Part shown: positions 43,911 to 54,039 of the stretch, in pieces
Layout of the letters: every line of letters begins with the position of its first letter
How positions within the stretch are numbered: position 1 is the stretch's first letter
Assembly (NCBI RefSeq): GCF_005222705.1
Contig: NZ_STGF01000039.1
Span: 1-57,792, forward strand
Reading direction: 5' to 3'
DNA length: 57,792 nucleotides
DNA from: Paenibacillus sp. SY21-1
GTDB taxonomy: Bacteria > Bacillota > Bacilli > Paenibacillales > Paenibacillaceae
Translations under genes and position numbers: made by a program
The notes under the pieces: model-generated
Databases searched by the model: none
What the model was told of the DNA's origin: nothing
Seen by the model: the letters and a program-made list of their open reading frames with translations, nothing else

Positions 43911-46264
43911 GCCTCTGATCCTTTATACAGGCTTACTAAAGCTTTTTCAAACTCCGATATTGTTTCAGGACTCGAAGGCAAAGTACTCAGAAATCGGAAG
44001 CTTCCGGATTTCTCTATAAACCTTGTCCCCACTACGGATTGAATAGAGGCGACATCATTATAAAAGTACTCGGATATAAGCGGCAAAACTTTATAGTACC
44101 AACTCTTGTAAAGGTCATCGATCGTGAGTACATCCATTAAATAAGCATGGCCGATACGATGATCCCGATCTATTTTTTTCGATATTTTCTCGTTCATGCT
44201 TTTCAGAAGTAACGCGAGTTCAACATGACCTACCTTAGCATTGTTCTGATCGAACAAGGAATAATCCGGCTCAATTTCCACAAACACGAATCGTCTTCTT
44301 AATGCTGTATCCAGCATTGCAATTGAACGATCTGACGTATTCATTGTTCCAATGATGTATAGATTTCTCGGCATCGTGAACGGCTTTTTTGAATAAGGCA
44401 GTATCGTACTTATGGTTTGGCGTTTATCCTTTTCAACCAAAGTCATGAGCTCGCCAAAAATTTTAGAGATATTACCACGATTAATTTCGTCGATGATCAG
44501 ATAATAGGGTAGTTGCTGTACGTTCTGAGCTTTTAGTATCGCTGTATCAGAAGCATCAACATCACCAATCAACCTTTGTACATCAGACATTTGAATGCGT
44601 GGCAGCTCATAGATTGTTTTCAATGTAAGACGGACGCCGCCATTCATATCGGAAATATCCATCGGTTCCGAAAATTCCTTAAGCCAGGTAACCTCCCTAA
44701 TATGAGGAGATGGTCTGCCTTTCAGGAATGTATAATCACCCGTAATCACGCCAATATCCCGAATGGTCCACGGGCCATCATAAATGAATACGATGTCACC
44801 CTTATTCATTTGATTTATCATGGTGTCTAGCGTATTAGCGTCCATCGTCGGATTCTGTGCATCGTCGACTCTTTCGCTTTTTAATAATGCATATATGTCA
44901 TTATAAGATTTGTCTGAAAGGTCGTACTGATCCAGCCAGTCCACTGCAATATGTTGTTCACTCTTGCATCGATTGTAGATGATATCGTCGTTGCGGCGAC
45001 CAAGAGAAATTTTCCAGACCCTTGAATTGGTTCGAATTAATTCTGCGCCGCTAATTCCCGAGAGCTGCGACTCTGCTTTAATGATTTGCGTGGATGCGGC
45101 TTCAACCATTTGTTTGAGAACGCCTGACTCTACTTTATAACTAATATCCCCGCCTCCGCGTTCTTGATCGGATGCAACATCCAATTGAGGACGTATCCCT
45201 TCAATGAATTCTTCATAAGAGTATGATTGATGGAACGTTATGAAACGAACTCGTTCCTCTTTCTCAACAGTATTGAAGGGAACATACCGTTTTTGTTGCT
45301 TATACTCAAACGCTTCAATGATGTTCTTCGTCGCAAATGTCTTCCCAGTTCCCGGAGGGCCATATAAGATTAAGTTAGGGCTGAATTCCAGAAGCTCAGC
45401 GTATGTACGATACTGCTCAAAATTTTCCGGCCATTCCTCTTCGACTAATGACTCAGGGGAAAATGCAGATGATTGCGTCGTACTAGTAGGGCCTGGTTTC
45501 GAAATCGGCGTCTTACGCCGGCCTACCAAAATATTGTCGTAAAGTTTTGCAGGATTGCTAACAACAAAATATCCTTGTTTATCAAGCTCATTTATTACAC
45601 TAATTAAATAATTCCGCTTATTCGGAGCTTCCTCTTCAGCAAATGCAAGCAGTTCATGGAGCGTATAACGCTCATTTTCCGAATTTTTCTCTTCATACAA
45701 TTTACGAAGACCATGATATGGCTGTGATTGTCCTTCCCTCCATTCCAAAAACGCGATAATCCGTGCTTCTTGCAGATTATTAATGACAACCATGACATCA
45801 TTCTCTGCAATAGGCGGCAGCTGCGTCGTACTTAGCGTAACGAAGAAATGCCTTTCCGACTGGAATGAGAGCTGATCCCATTGCTCTCTTGGGAATATGG
45901 AGGTCGTTTCAATTAAGAAGAAGCCGCAGCCATAGGTCGATTTTGATATTTTATTCAATAGGTTCAGGTCCACATTAAAATAGGGACTCTTAATAAATTG
46001 AGATACCGGCACGGGTTGAGCAAGCTGTTTCACCTCATCGAAAAACACGACACCGGTATCCCCAGGATTAATCGGATTCATTTTATGCCCATATTCTCTT
46101 ACTTTCCATAACGCAATTACGCTTGAGTTCGTTACGATAAACACATAATCCCCGGGTTCAATTCCTCCGTACCACGAGTCTCCTTTTTCCCCTGCGGCGT
46201 AATATTTCTCCTGAATTTGGATCGGTCTCTTACTGTCGAATTTACCGAAAAAGATTCTGCTCAT
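43907..46264 (-). CDS. mcrB: McrB-like GTPase with added sensor domains
   Basis: The 785-residue product has an McrB AAA+ motor: Walker A YGPPGTGKTFATKN (301-314) and the signature IIDEINRGNISKIFGELMTL. Residues 1-140 form an N-terminal domain (DYVFIVTNSSVIALWKVREY) that looks EVE/YTH-like. A second insert inside the motor (about 405-560) reads VWKISLGRRNDD, DIVFIYDGPW and IGVITGDYTFLKG, again EVE-like. Such domains read modified bases in McrB relatives. Two sensors in one protein is less usual. GTP-driven translocation then activates McrC. A LexA-like box and a TATACT -10 stand upstream. Confidence 0.8.
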   Translation of the reverse strand: MSRIFFGKFDSKRPIQIQEKYYAAGEKGDSWYGGIEPGDYVFIVTNSSVIALWKVREYGHKMNPINPGDTGVVFFDEVKQLAQPVPVSQFIKSPYFNVDLNLLNKISKSTYGCGFFLIETTSIFPREQWDQLSFQSERHFFVTLSTTQLPPIAENDVMVVINNLQEARIIAFLEWREGQSQPYHGLRKLYEEKNSENERYTLHELLAFAEEEAPNKRNYLISVINELDKQGYFVVSNPAKLYDNILVGRRKTPISKPGPTSTTQSSAFSPESLVEEEWPENFEQYRTYAELLEFSPNLILYGPPGTGKTFATKNIIEAFEYKQQKRYVPFNTVEKEERVRFITFHQSYSYEEFIEGIRPQLDVASDQERGGGDISYKVESGVLKQMVEAASTQIIKAESQLSGISGAELIRTNSRVWKISLGRRNDDIIYNRCKSEQHIAVDWLDQYDLSDKSYNDIYALLKSERVDDAQNPTMDANTLDTMINQMNKGDIVFIYDGPWTIRDIGVITGDYTFLKGRPSPHIREVTWLKEFSEPMDISDMNGGVRLTLKTIYELPRIQMSDVQRLIGDVDASDTAILKAQNVQQLPYYLIIDEINRGNISKIFGELMTLVEKDKRQTISTILPYSKKPFTMPRNLYIIGTMNTSDRSIAMLDTALRRRFVFVEIEPDYSLFDQNNAKVGHVELALLLKSMNEKISKKIDRDHRIGHAYLMDVLTIDDLYKSWYYKVLPLISEYFYNDVASIQSVVGTRFIEKSGSFRFLSTLPSSPETISEFEKALVSLYKGSEA

Positions 46265-46313
46265 CGGCTTAACCCCTAACCCTAGAATTATTTTTCTGTT
46301 TCATCTTACACTG

Positions 46314-46319
46314 AGTATA
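46314..46319 (-). promoter_or_regulatory. -10 hexamer of the mcrBC operon
   Basis: TATACT on the minus strand lies 49 bases before the mcrB ATG and 28 bases downstream of the LexA-like box, the same distance as at the helicase operon. Confidence 0.45.
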
Positions 46320-46347
46320 CGACAATAGTCACGACAGCAGTATGCCA

Positions 46348-46362
46348 CCAAACGTTTGTTCC
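46348..46362 (-). promoter_or_regulatory. LexA(DinR)-box-like site of the mcrBC operon
   Basis: On the minus strand the bases read GGAACAAACGTTTGG (core GAAC-N4-GTTT), followed by TGGCATAC. It lies between the terminator of the upstream transcript and the mcrB promoter. Confidence 0.6.
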
Positions 46363-46365
46363 ATT

Positions 46366-46408
46366 AAAAAACCCGCCTTAGCACGCATTATAAAGAGGCT
46401 CGGCGGGT
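46366..46408 (-). terminator. Intrinsic terminator of the type I restriction operon
   Basis: A GC-rich stem (CCCGCC with flanking GAGC paired to GCTAAGGCGGG, loop about 15 bases) is followed on the minus strand by TTTTTTAATGG. It ends the transcript of the large gene at 46436-50737. Confidence 0.8.
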
Positions 46409-46435
46409 ATATTTATAATTATTTCTTTACTTTAA

Positions 46436-49400
46436 CTACTCTACATTTACCAGCATAACATCATCATTCGTCATTAGAAAAGGCGCGCTTCCGTTTTCGA
46501 GCTTGGCCGCCGTTTCAAATAAAAATCTACCGTCCTTGGAATACTTCAGCTCAGCAAGTCTGCGCTGCCAATCCACTCTTGAAGCACGTCCGCCATACTC
46601 CGAGCGAAGTAAATACGTCAACCAATCTGTCTCGCAAGAAATTACAGGATGGTCGCGTCTGACGAAGATATGATCATAGGATCCCAGCAACTGAAAACTA
46701 TTAGTCTTCCTCAAACAGTCCTTGAGTAGATCCTCTGTCCAGGCTAGATTGTTCTCGAGCTCCGGCAACTGTAGCCGGTCCATCATTAGTGCAATTGTCG
46801 TGTATGGAACCCCTTCTAATTCCAACTGATTCAACTCGTTATTAACCGCATCAACAAGGCGGCTCGCATTCTCATCCGTCCAACCAAATCGCTTGCGATG
46901 AATATATTCGCCAAATTGACCATCCTGATAAAAGAAGATATCCTTACTCGCTGCAAGTACCCCATCGAGCGTCTCAGCCCTTGCTCCGACTTCCTCCGTC
47001 ACCCAATGATAGACCACCTCGCGAGCTACTTCAGCCTCCTGCTCCTCAAGGTACTGCTCGACAAGAGTTTGCAGTGTCAATTCTTCTGCTGGATGATCAG
47101 CCGATAAGATGAGCGGGTACCGAACCATCCGGAATAAGGGTCCATCGGTTCCCTTTAATAAATCGTACAACAGATAAGAAGATCCAATCCCAAGGGTAAT
47201 ACATGCATCCGACATGAGTTCGTAGAGTCGATTAACATGAATGACTCCCGTCTCCGCAAGCAATTCTTGAAGTTTGTCTGCTATGGGAGCTAAGTCGCTG
47301 CTGGTATAAGGGTAGAATTCCCTCAACCCTACGACGCCCAAATCTGTGCTGACAAAGTCCGAATCATACTGAATGGAAAATTCGAGAGTAAATCTTTTCC
47401 AGCCTCGTTTGCCAACAAACTCTTCACGAAGACGCTCCACAGCAATCGGCTCATAATGTTCTCTTATATACACTTTAATCTGCTCAGCATTACTAAGTTG
47501 GAACGCATCATCTGCATGCCAGATATGAGGAAATTTGTTAGGCGCAAGCTTGCTCGAACCGAGCTTCCGCAGCATCGTATACAGTGCATACTCTGTAGGG
47601 ATGCCACTTTCCTGCAGACGCTGCTCATAAAGTGGAAACAGTCGATTGACCGAGATTGGACTACGTTTCTCTAATAGTTCCAGGGCCTTGTCCGATACCT
47701 CTCTAACGATCGACTCATTCACATGGACATAATCTCGATGAATAAAAGCTCCTCGGCCCCACAAATAGGCAATATCAAGAAATTCATCCCGAACAAACAC
47801 GGAAGCAAAGTCCCGCTCTTTGTTGTACTCGCCTGGCTTGATGATATTGGCAAGGCTCATCAATTCCTCTTCCCGTTTATAGACCTCTACGCCTTCCGGG
47901 AACTGACGAAGTACCATCTCAACGACTTCCCATTTCTTGGAGTTAGCCAGATAAAAGTTGCCTTCCATCGTCATTGCTAAATCGGACGCCACTATCTTCC
48001 ATGCCAACTCTAATGGGAGCGCGTCATCCTTCAGTACTTCCACGATGATCCCTTGGAGCGCCGCTTCATCCCATACGTGTCCACGTAATCGAGTATTCAG
48101 ACATTGGCGCAGGTATTCCTCCGTCTGATCAACTTCCTCCTGCGATTGTATCGTCCACCAACCATAGCGCTCCAGATATACGAGCCCTTCCAACTCTTCG
48201 ACGACTTGCTCGATTAGTCCGTGCATGAAGTCATCGTTCACGTTCATCGGATAATAGAAGAAGGAGCTTTGGGATACACATGCTTCCTTTAACACTCGCT
48301 CAAGATCCACCACATCCGGATGAAACGACCGAAGTACTTTCGGCATAATCTGCCGCACACGTTCTCTCGTCAAGCCGAACTTCTGGCCAAGCCATTCGAG
48401 CGTGGCTTTCCGGCCTTCTTTCCTTTCTAACCAGCGGCTATATAGGATTTGCAAATTGCGATTGTCATGAAGCTCTTCCTCTGTCAGTTTAACGGCTATT
48501 TTGTCTTCTGTTCTACACAATGAATAGTCAATTCGCTCAGTCATAGACATCGCCGCAAACTGCTCTCGCATCTGCGTCTCCATCCGATGTTCTCCAAGTC
48601 GCACCAACAGTTGAGACACAAACTTATCAATAGACGTTTTACCGACATTATCACCCGCGGACAATTGCTCCAGGAATGTCGGAAGTCCACCCACGTCCTC
48701 AATTCCCTGTACTTCTAGATACTGAGTAACTCTCTTCGCGGACGGATATTCCTCGGGCCTTAGACGCATGTTAAGATCGCTTTCGCTTAATTCAACAACT
48801 TGATCTCGCCAAGTCAACTTATGACTTTGATTGGCGAATTGACCGGTGAGCGAGATGCTCGTCACCTCTTCTGAAACGACTTGACCAGATCCGCCTTGCG
48901 CGTCAATGAAAGAACTTAGCTGCTTGGCCATTTTCTCCAATGCACCGGAACCAGCACCCTTAATGCTTGGGAGCAGACTCACTAGATCTAACGGCAGTTG
49001 TCCAAGCACGGTAATGTTGCAGCTATTGACAATACCGCTTAGGAGTGCATCGCACCCGTAGATAGGTAAGTCCTTTATAGGAGAATTAAGCAAATGCATG
49101 GGAATCTCGATTTCGTATCCCGCAGATCGGACAACATGTGCTACTGGTTCAATTTGCTGCTCTGCGCCTCCCATTTCACCAGCAGGTTCCATAAGAAAAT
49201 AAGGTTGAAGAGCAGCTTGAACCGTCTCATAGCGCAAGCGGAACAGCCACTGAAGGGAATATTCCGGCACTCCCACGAGTTGATCTGTCGTGCGGATTCC
49301 GAAACGCTCCAGTTGTCGAACCACATCGAGCGTCAATATATCCACTAGCAGTAAGCCGGTCTTAAGAGCAGGTACAGCTACCCACTTGTCCGGACGTTCA

Positions 49401-50737
49401 AGCTTGATGAACCGACCCAGCTCGCCCTGGAAGTCAAATCCATAAAACCACAATTGAACGAGGACATCGTGGAGCAGCTTGGGTTGATGCCGATACAACT
49501 CCCGAAGCCGATCTTCCGACCAATCGTTAAAGTAGATCACACCTAGACTCTCGGCAATGTCACTCACACGACTCGGCTTATAAGAAGAGACCTTCACCCA
49601 CTGCAAATAGGAAGGGACTTTTACAGATACCTCAACTACTGAATCCGACTCCGCATCTCCTTCGTAGTCGGGTTGCGAACTATCCCCCCCGCTCTGCTCA
49701 GCGACCGGTTGACCGCTTACTTTTGTTTCAACTTCCTTAGTCTCTGGCTCATCAGGTTTAAGCTGAACTTTTATCGCTTCAACTTCGATTGCACCAGCAG
49801 ATTCGACCGTGACATATCGTTTCTCTGTTGGATCCTTCCCCGTTAAGAACCATGCGGGCTTGCGCTTCGTAGATTGGCTGCCACTACGTGCGAACCGAAA
49901 ATAGAATCCTTGCCCCTTCAACGCAAACAGGACATCCTTCAGTTCCCATCCGCCAATAATCCACAATGCACCGCCGTTGTTTCTCTTATCGAGAATAGAC
50001 AGCGATTTCTCGGCCAGATAAACAGCAATTTCAACTCCCTGTTCATCCGGCTGTTCAGCAAATGACTGCACTGTCTCGGCTGGATTTGGCACAGAAGCCC
50101 CGATCTCCTCTTCCATGCTAGAAGGAACCACATGCTCCGCACCCTTCTGCGCCCATGTATCCATCTGACCCACAAACTTAACAAGCAGCCTATTCATCTC
50201 GCGGAACCTCTCGTCGATAGAGGGCAGCAGCTTGTCCGCAAGCTGATCCTTTAAAAGCTGCTCTAGGCGCTCACTTAGATCTTCCTGAGATGGCTTATCG
50301 GCTACGGGCGTCTGGCCGGAGAGTGACGGCATCGGCATGCGATATTCTGATAGCACAAAGTTCAATGGCCCGTAAGCTTCTACGTACCATGCCGACAGGT
50401 TATACAAATGCCGATGTGCCGATAGCGCTAGATCTGTCGGAACTTCCTTGGCATCATGCGCCGCAGCATTTCCATTCATTCTAAGCCACTCGAAGCTTCC
50501 ACGAATGTCCTCGGAGATGATACCCTTGCGGGCAAGCAGATGCAGTCGATCAACCTGCTTGATCGCATAGACCGGCTCCACCTTCTCTGCATGCGTGATG
50601 AGAGCTGCCAACTGCTCACCGAACAATCTTCCTTGTATGAGCGTTGTTCTCGGATTCGTCCATACCGCCTGCTCCGCCTGTTCAGCGAGTTGAGCCAGGT
50701 TTGGGTTCAAGCTATGCACGAAATCAAATGATGACAA
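46436..50737 (-). CDS. DUF4145 plus sigma-region-4-like giant protein of the type I locus
   Basis: The start is the TTG at 50737, which follows AAGGAGG by eight bases; a longer frame to 50785 lacks a site. The 1433-residue product begins with a DUF4145-like domain (about 1-125; PRTTLIQGRLFGEQLAALIT and GNAAAHDAKEVPTDLA), a domain known from HsdR N-termini and defence genes. The middle holds helix-hairpin-like repeats like the RpoA C-terminal domain. Residues about 770-820 contain a sigma-70 region-4-like HTH, ATLEWLGQKFGLTRERVRQI. The C-terminal 600 residues are helical and unrecognised. It follows hsdR by 80 bases in one transcript, so a DNA-binding accessory factor is likely. Confidence 0.75.
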   Translation of the reverse strand: MSSFDFVHSLNPNLAQLAEQAEQAVWTNPRTTLIQGRLFGEQLAALITHAEKVEPVYAIKQVDRLHLLARKGIISEDIRGSFEWLRMNGNAAAHDAKEVPTDLALSAHRHLYNLSAWYVEAYGPLNFVLSEYRMPMPSLSGQTPVADKPSQEDLSERLEQLLKDQLADKLLPSIDERFREMNRLLVKFVGQMDTWAQKGAEHVVPSSMEEEIGASVPNPAETVQSFAEQPDEQGVEIAVYLAEKSLSILDKRNNGGALWIIGGWELKDVLFALKGQGFYFRFARSGSQSTKRKPAWFLTGKDPTEKRYVTVESAGAIEVEAIKVQLKPDEPETKEVETKVSGQPVAEQSGGDSSQPDYEGDAESDSVVEVSVKVPSYLQWVKVSSYKPSRVSDIAESLGVIYFNDWSEDRLRELYRHQPKLLHDVLVQLWFYGFDFQGELGRFIKLERPDKWVAVPALKTGLLLVDILTLDVVRQLERFGIRTTDQLVGVPEYSLQWLFRLRYETVQAALQPYFLMEPAGEMGGAEQQIEPVAHVVRSAGYEIEIPMHLLNSPIKDLPIYGCDALLSGIVNSCNITVLGQLPLDLVSLLPSIKGAGSGALEKMAKQLSSFIDAQGGSGQVVSEEVTSISLTGQFANQSHKLTWRDQVVELSESDLNMRLRPEEYPSAKRVTQYLEVQGIEDVGGLPTFLEQLSAGDNVGKTSIDKFVSQLLVRLGEHRMETQMREQFAAMSMTERIDYSLCRTEDKIAVKLTEEELHDNRNLQILYSRWLERKEGRKATLEWLGQKFGLTRERVRQIMPKVLRSFHPDVVDLERVLKEACVSQSSFFYYPMNVNDDFMHGLIEQVVEELEGLVYLERYGWWTIQSQEEVDQTEEYLRQCLNTRLRGHVWDEAALQGIIVEVLKDDALPLELAWKIVASDLAMTMEGNFYLANSKKWEVVEMVLRQFPEGVEVYKREEELMSLANIIKPGEYNKERDFASVFVRDEFLDIAYLWGRGAFIHRDYVHVNESIVREVSDKALELLEKRSPISVNRLFPLYEQRLQESGIPTEYALYTMLRKLGSSKLAPNKFPHIWHADDAFQLSNAEQIKVYIREHYEPIAVERLREEFVGKRGWKRFTLEFSIQYDSDFVSTDLGVVGLREFYPYTSSDLAPIADKLQELLAETGVIHVNRLYELMSDACITLGIGSSYLLYDLLKGTDGPLFRMVRYPLILSADHPAEELTLQTLVEQYLEEQEAEVAREVVYHWVTEEVGARAETLDGVLAASKDIFFYQDGQFGEYIHRKRFGWTDENASRLVDAVNNELNQLELEGVPYTTIALMMDRLQLPELENNLAWTEDLLKDCLRKTNSFQLLGSYDHIFVRRDHPVISCETDWLTYLLRSEYGGRASRVDWQRRLAELKYSKDGRFLFETAAKLENGSAPFLMTNDDVMLVNVE

Positions 50738-50817
50738 CCTGGTCGCCTCCTTCTCCCTATATTCGTTCTTGTCCGGTGGGTTCAATACTTACTCTAATGC
50801 CAAGGGAATGCTTGTAA

Positions 50818-53800
50818 TTAGGAACTATCCGTAGCTAATTGTTTCTCAAAGTCGTCACATAACTTATCTACTAGATCATCCATTTCTTTGAAGAAAAAAT
50901 CTCCTACCTTCTGACGGTTCAGCGCTCTATAACGACGATAAATCACAGCAAAGTCGTGGTAAATTTCTTCCTCAGAAACATGCGAATGTATTTTCACAAT
51001 TAAACGTATACCTTCATTAGCACTTCTTACATATTGGAAAAAATCCTCAATCTTTGATTCAAAATCTTGAATGAGAGAACCTTTTTTAGCCTCTAACTCA
51101 TTACGCGCTTCAATGATAGCCAATATATCAAATTGATGAGGGCCATAGCCTTCGCTTCCTTCAGCTACTTTGGTAGGCTTGTTCTTCTTTTCCTTCGGGG
51201 CTTCAGTCTCAACTTCGATAATGCCGATTTGATTGTCAAAATAAACTTCTATCGGATCTTTAACATCCTCACTACGATGCATCATGTTGTAAAGTGTATT
51301 GAATTTGCGCCAAAACAATAAGAAACTAGGCTCGCTATATCTAGCATCCAGATCAATTACATATTCAATTCGATTTAGGATTGTAAAATACTGCGCAGCC
51401 TTAGCCTTAGTATCAGCTGTACGCTGAGGATTAGCATCAATATACTTCTTTAAGCTGCTTTCCAAATCCAGATAACTCTCCGGATCATCCCTTTTTGATT
51501 GATCTTTATAGATCGAGGTGAAAACGGTAAAGAACTTGTCGTAGGTATCTGACTTTCTAAGCTCGACAAGCAAAATATCTAGTACTTTCTTGTCGCCAAA
51601 GGGATCAAAATCACTAACGACCACATCCGAGAAATGCTCGAATGCATCTTTAATATTCTGCACATTTACATTGTTATAGGAGAAGTCAACAATCTTGCAG
51701 TCATTCTTATATTTGGCGGTCCGGTTAACGCGGGAGATCGTCTGAATTGCACTTATGCCTTTAATCTCTTTATCCAAGAATAGCGTATGTAGCTTCTTCT
51801 CATCGAATCCCGTTTGCAGCTTAGCCACTACGATCATTAGACCATTCTTTTTCAGCGCAAAACTTTCCAATACCTTTTCTTCACTTAAGCCTCCATTAAG
51901 ACCCGATGCGCTTTGTTCATCCTGATTGTTAGAATAAACTACGTGAATTGGAGCTTCGGCATACTTCTTATATTTGTCTTCCTGGACCAAGGCATTAAAA
52001 TGTTTGGTCACTGCCTGCTGATAAACAATTGCAGCTTTAATGGAATGCACCGCTAACATAGCCTTACCTGTTCCACGAATCTGACGATAAACATCTTTTA
52101 CAAGCAGATCAGCAATATACTTTGCTATTGCATCAATCCGTTCACGATTTTCATAAACTTGTTTCTTCTGAGCATCTTTATATTCTTTCTGAGTAAAGCC
52201 TTCTAATTGATTGCTAGGTAAGTCAAATAACATCTTTGAAGCAATTGGCACAATGTTCTTCAACGGGTTAAGAATAAACCCATCCTCGATCGCTTCCTTC
52301 ATCGTATAGGAATCAAATGGTCGCCACAGTTTCTCACTTTCCGCATATCCACTAAATTCACCAAAACGTGCAAGAGTATGGTCATCTGGTGTAGCGGTAA
52401 ACCCAATGATTAAATTTTTCTTCTTCGTTCCCGCGGCAACCTGCACGTGTTTATCGAAAGGAGCTTGTAACTCATCAAAAATACTTATCATCTCTTCATG
52501 CTGTTCGCCGCTATTAGAACGATGAATTTCATCAATCAAGAAGACGATTCGCATATGAGCCAGCTTATTAATAACCTCAGCATCAAGTATCTCACGTACT
52601 GCACCGAACTTCTGTAAATTAACAATAACTAAGCGAGTATCGGAAGCTAGGGCCTCGAGAAAAGTCTTTTTGTTATTTGCCTCCATGTACATCCGATTAT
52701 CAATGTTCATGTTAAGCATCTTGGAATCCAATTGCCCCCGAAGCTGTAACCGATCCACTACTATCATAATTTTATCGTAAACATACTGTCCATCTCGTCG
52801 TAAGTCTTTCAGTTGTAAGGCAGTCCATCCAATAATATTGGATTTACCGAATCCAGCAGCATACTGCATCAGCAAGGAGTATACATTTTTATTGTTAGAA
52901 TATGCTCTTCGTTTCTCAAGTAATTCTTTCTTTTTGGCTTCAGAAACACCAACAAGCTGCTTCTCTAGCAATTCTTCAAAATATTGGTCTTCCTGCTCAT
53001 GCACCAGAAACTCATCGATCTTCGCCATAATTTTATCCGTTCCGAATTTCTGCTTAGGCCGTGGAGAGATCAGAACACCTTGTTCGTGCTTTAATTCTTT
53101 TCCATCTTTTGTAACATAAACATCGCGTTCAATAAAGTTGTAATAAAGAATTTCTTTTTCAATAAATGGCTTCCCGTAGAGTGCAGTAAACAACTCTTTT
53201 AATTTCTCTTTCTTTTCTGCGTCTGGATTTAATAGTGGATAGGGCTTAAACACACTTCTTGCTTTCTTTTCAATCTCTTCTCGGTCAAACTTACCTTCGC
53301 GGCAAGTTGCAAGAATCTCTTCATAGTAATCTGAAATAGTTCGTATAACAAATGTTTCTCCAATATCTGTTGTAGTGATATGAATGGCTTTTTCGAAGAT
53401 TTTCAAGAAATCTTTACGAAAAGACTCTTTCTCCTTTTCACTTAACATATAACTGCTATCAATATGCTGATGATAGATTTTGACCGCCTCGAAATAGTCC
53501 CTAATTACCTTGCCACGTCCGTTCTTGATGGCGCTCTGATTGGTGTAATTAGACTTCAGTTCGCTATAGCATAGATATATCCCGTTTACAAACAGCACAA
53601 GATCTGGACGGAAGGAGAAGATCTGCGTCCCTTGATAATGAAATTTATAAGGCAGCTCTTGCACTACAGAGAATATATTCTCTTCAAACAGTGTGTTGTT
53701 ATGGATCACACTGTCTCCCGTGTATAAAAGATGTAGCTTAATTCCTTGTAAAGTAATCGACTTATTCGCATTGATAAATAATGCCATATTGCGGCTACTG

Positions 53801-54039
53801 CCACTGCGTTCCTTGATAAGTTCAATTAGATCTTTAAGTAACTTATTCTTATCGCCTTTGTATTTCCTTAGCAAAGCTTCATAAGGTTTCTTGTTTAACT
53901 CGGTTTGAGAGATAAACTCTTGCAAATCTTCCTCAATAATTAGCTCGTTTGTCACCGTATTGGCTTTCACTTCGCGATAACCAAGGTCTTCTCGGAAAAA
54001 GGGCAATAGAAACTTATCTTGCAAATGGAGTTCGTTCAT
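50818..54039 (-). CDS. hsdR: Type I restriction endonuclease subunit R
   Basis: The 1073-residue product is HsdR-like. The nuclease core FRPDLVLFVNGIYLCYSELK has D146 and E160-x-K162. The SF2 motor shows QYAAGFGKSNIIGW (motif I), VFLIDEIHRSNSG (DEIH, motif II), IIGFTATPDD (motif III) and ISAIQTISRVNRTAKYKN (motif VI). HsdR translocates DNA and cuts it at a distance from unmethylated sites. It overlaps the end of hsdS by four bases (ATGA), so hsdM, hsdS and hsdR form one operon. All key motifs are intact. Confidence 0.95.
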   Translation of the reverse strand: MNELHLQDKFLLPFFREDLGYREVKANTVTNELIIEEDLQEFISQTELNKKPYEALLRKYKGDKNKLLKDLIELIKERSGSSRNMALFINANKSITLQGIKLHLLYTGDSVIHNNTLFEENIFSVVQELPYKFHYQGTQIFSFRPDLVLFVNGIYLCYSELKSNYTNQSAIKNGRGKVIRDYFEAVKIYHQHIDSSYMLSEKEKESFRKDFLKIFEKAIHITTTDIGETFVIRTISDYYEEILATCREGKFDREEIEKKARSVFKPYPLLNPDAEKKEKLKELFTALYGKPFIEKEILYYNFIERDVYVTKDGKELKHEQGVLISPRPKQKFGTDKIMAKIDEFLVHEQEDQYFEELLEKQLVGVSEAKKKELLEKRRAYSNNKNVYSLLMQYAAGFGKSNIIGWTALQLKDLRRDGQYVYDKIMIVVDRLQLRGQLDSKMLNMNIDNRMYMEANNKKTFLEALASDTRLVIVNLQKFGAVREILDAEVINKLAHMRIVFLIDEIHRSNSGEQHEEMISIFDELQAPFDKHVQVAAGTKKKNLIIGFTATPDDHTLARFGEFSGYAESEKLWRPFDSYTMKEAIEDGFILNPLKNIVPIASKMLFDLPSNQLEGFTQKEYKDAQKKQVYENRERIDAIAKYIADLLVKDVYRQIRGTGKAMLAVHSIKAAIVYQQAVTKHFNALVQEDKYKKYAEAPIHVVYSNNQDEQSASGLNGGLSEEKVLESFALKKNGLMIVVAKLQTGFDEKKLHTLFLDKEIKGISAIQTISRVNRTAKYKNDCKIVDFSYNNVNVQNIKDAFEHFSDVVVSDFDPFGDKKVLDILLVELRKSDTYDKFFTVFTSIYKDQSKRDDPESYLDLESSLKKYIDANPQRTADTKAKAAQYFTILNRIEYVIDLDARYSEPSFLLFWRKFNTLYNMMHRSEDVKDPIEVYFDNQIGIIEVETEAPKEKKNKPTKVAEGSEGYGPHQFDILAIIEARNELEAKKGSLIQDFESKIEDFFQYVRSANEGIRLIVKIHSHVSEEEIYHDFAVIYRRYRALNRQKVGDFFFKEMDDLVDKLCDDFEKQLATDSS

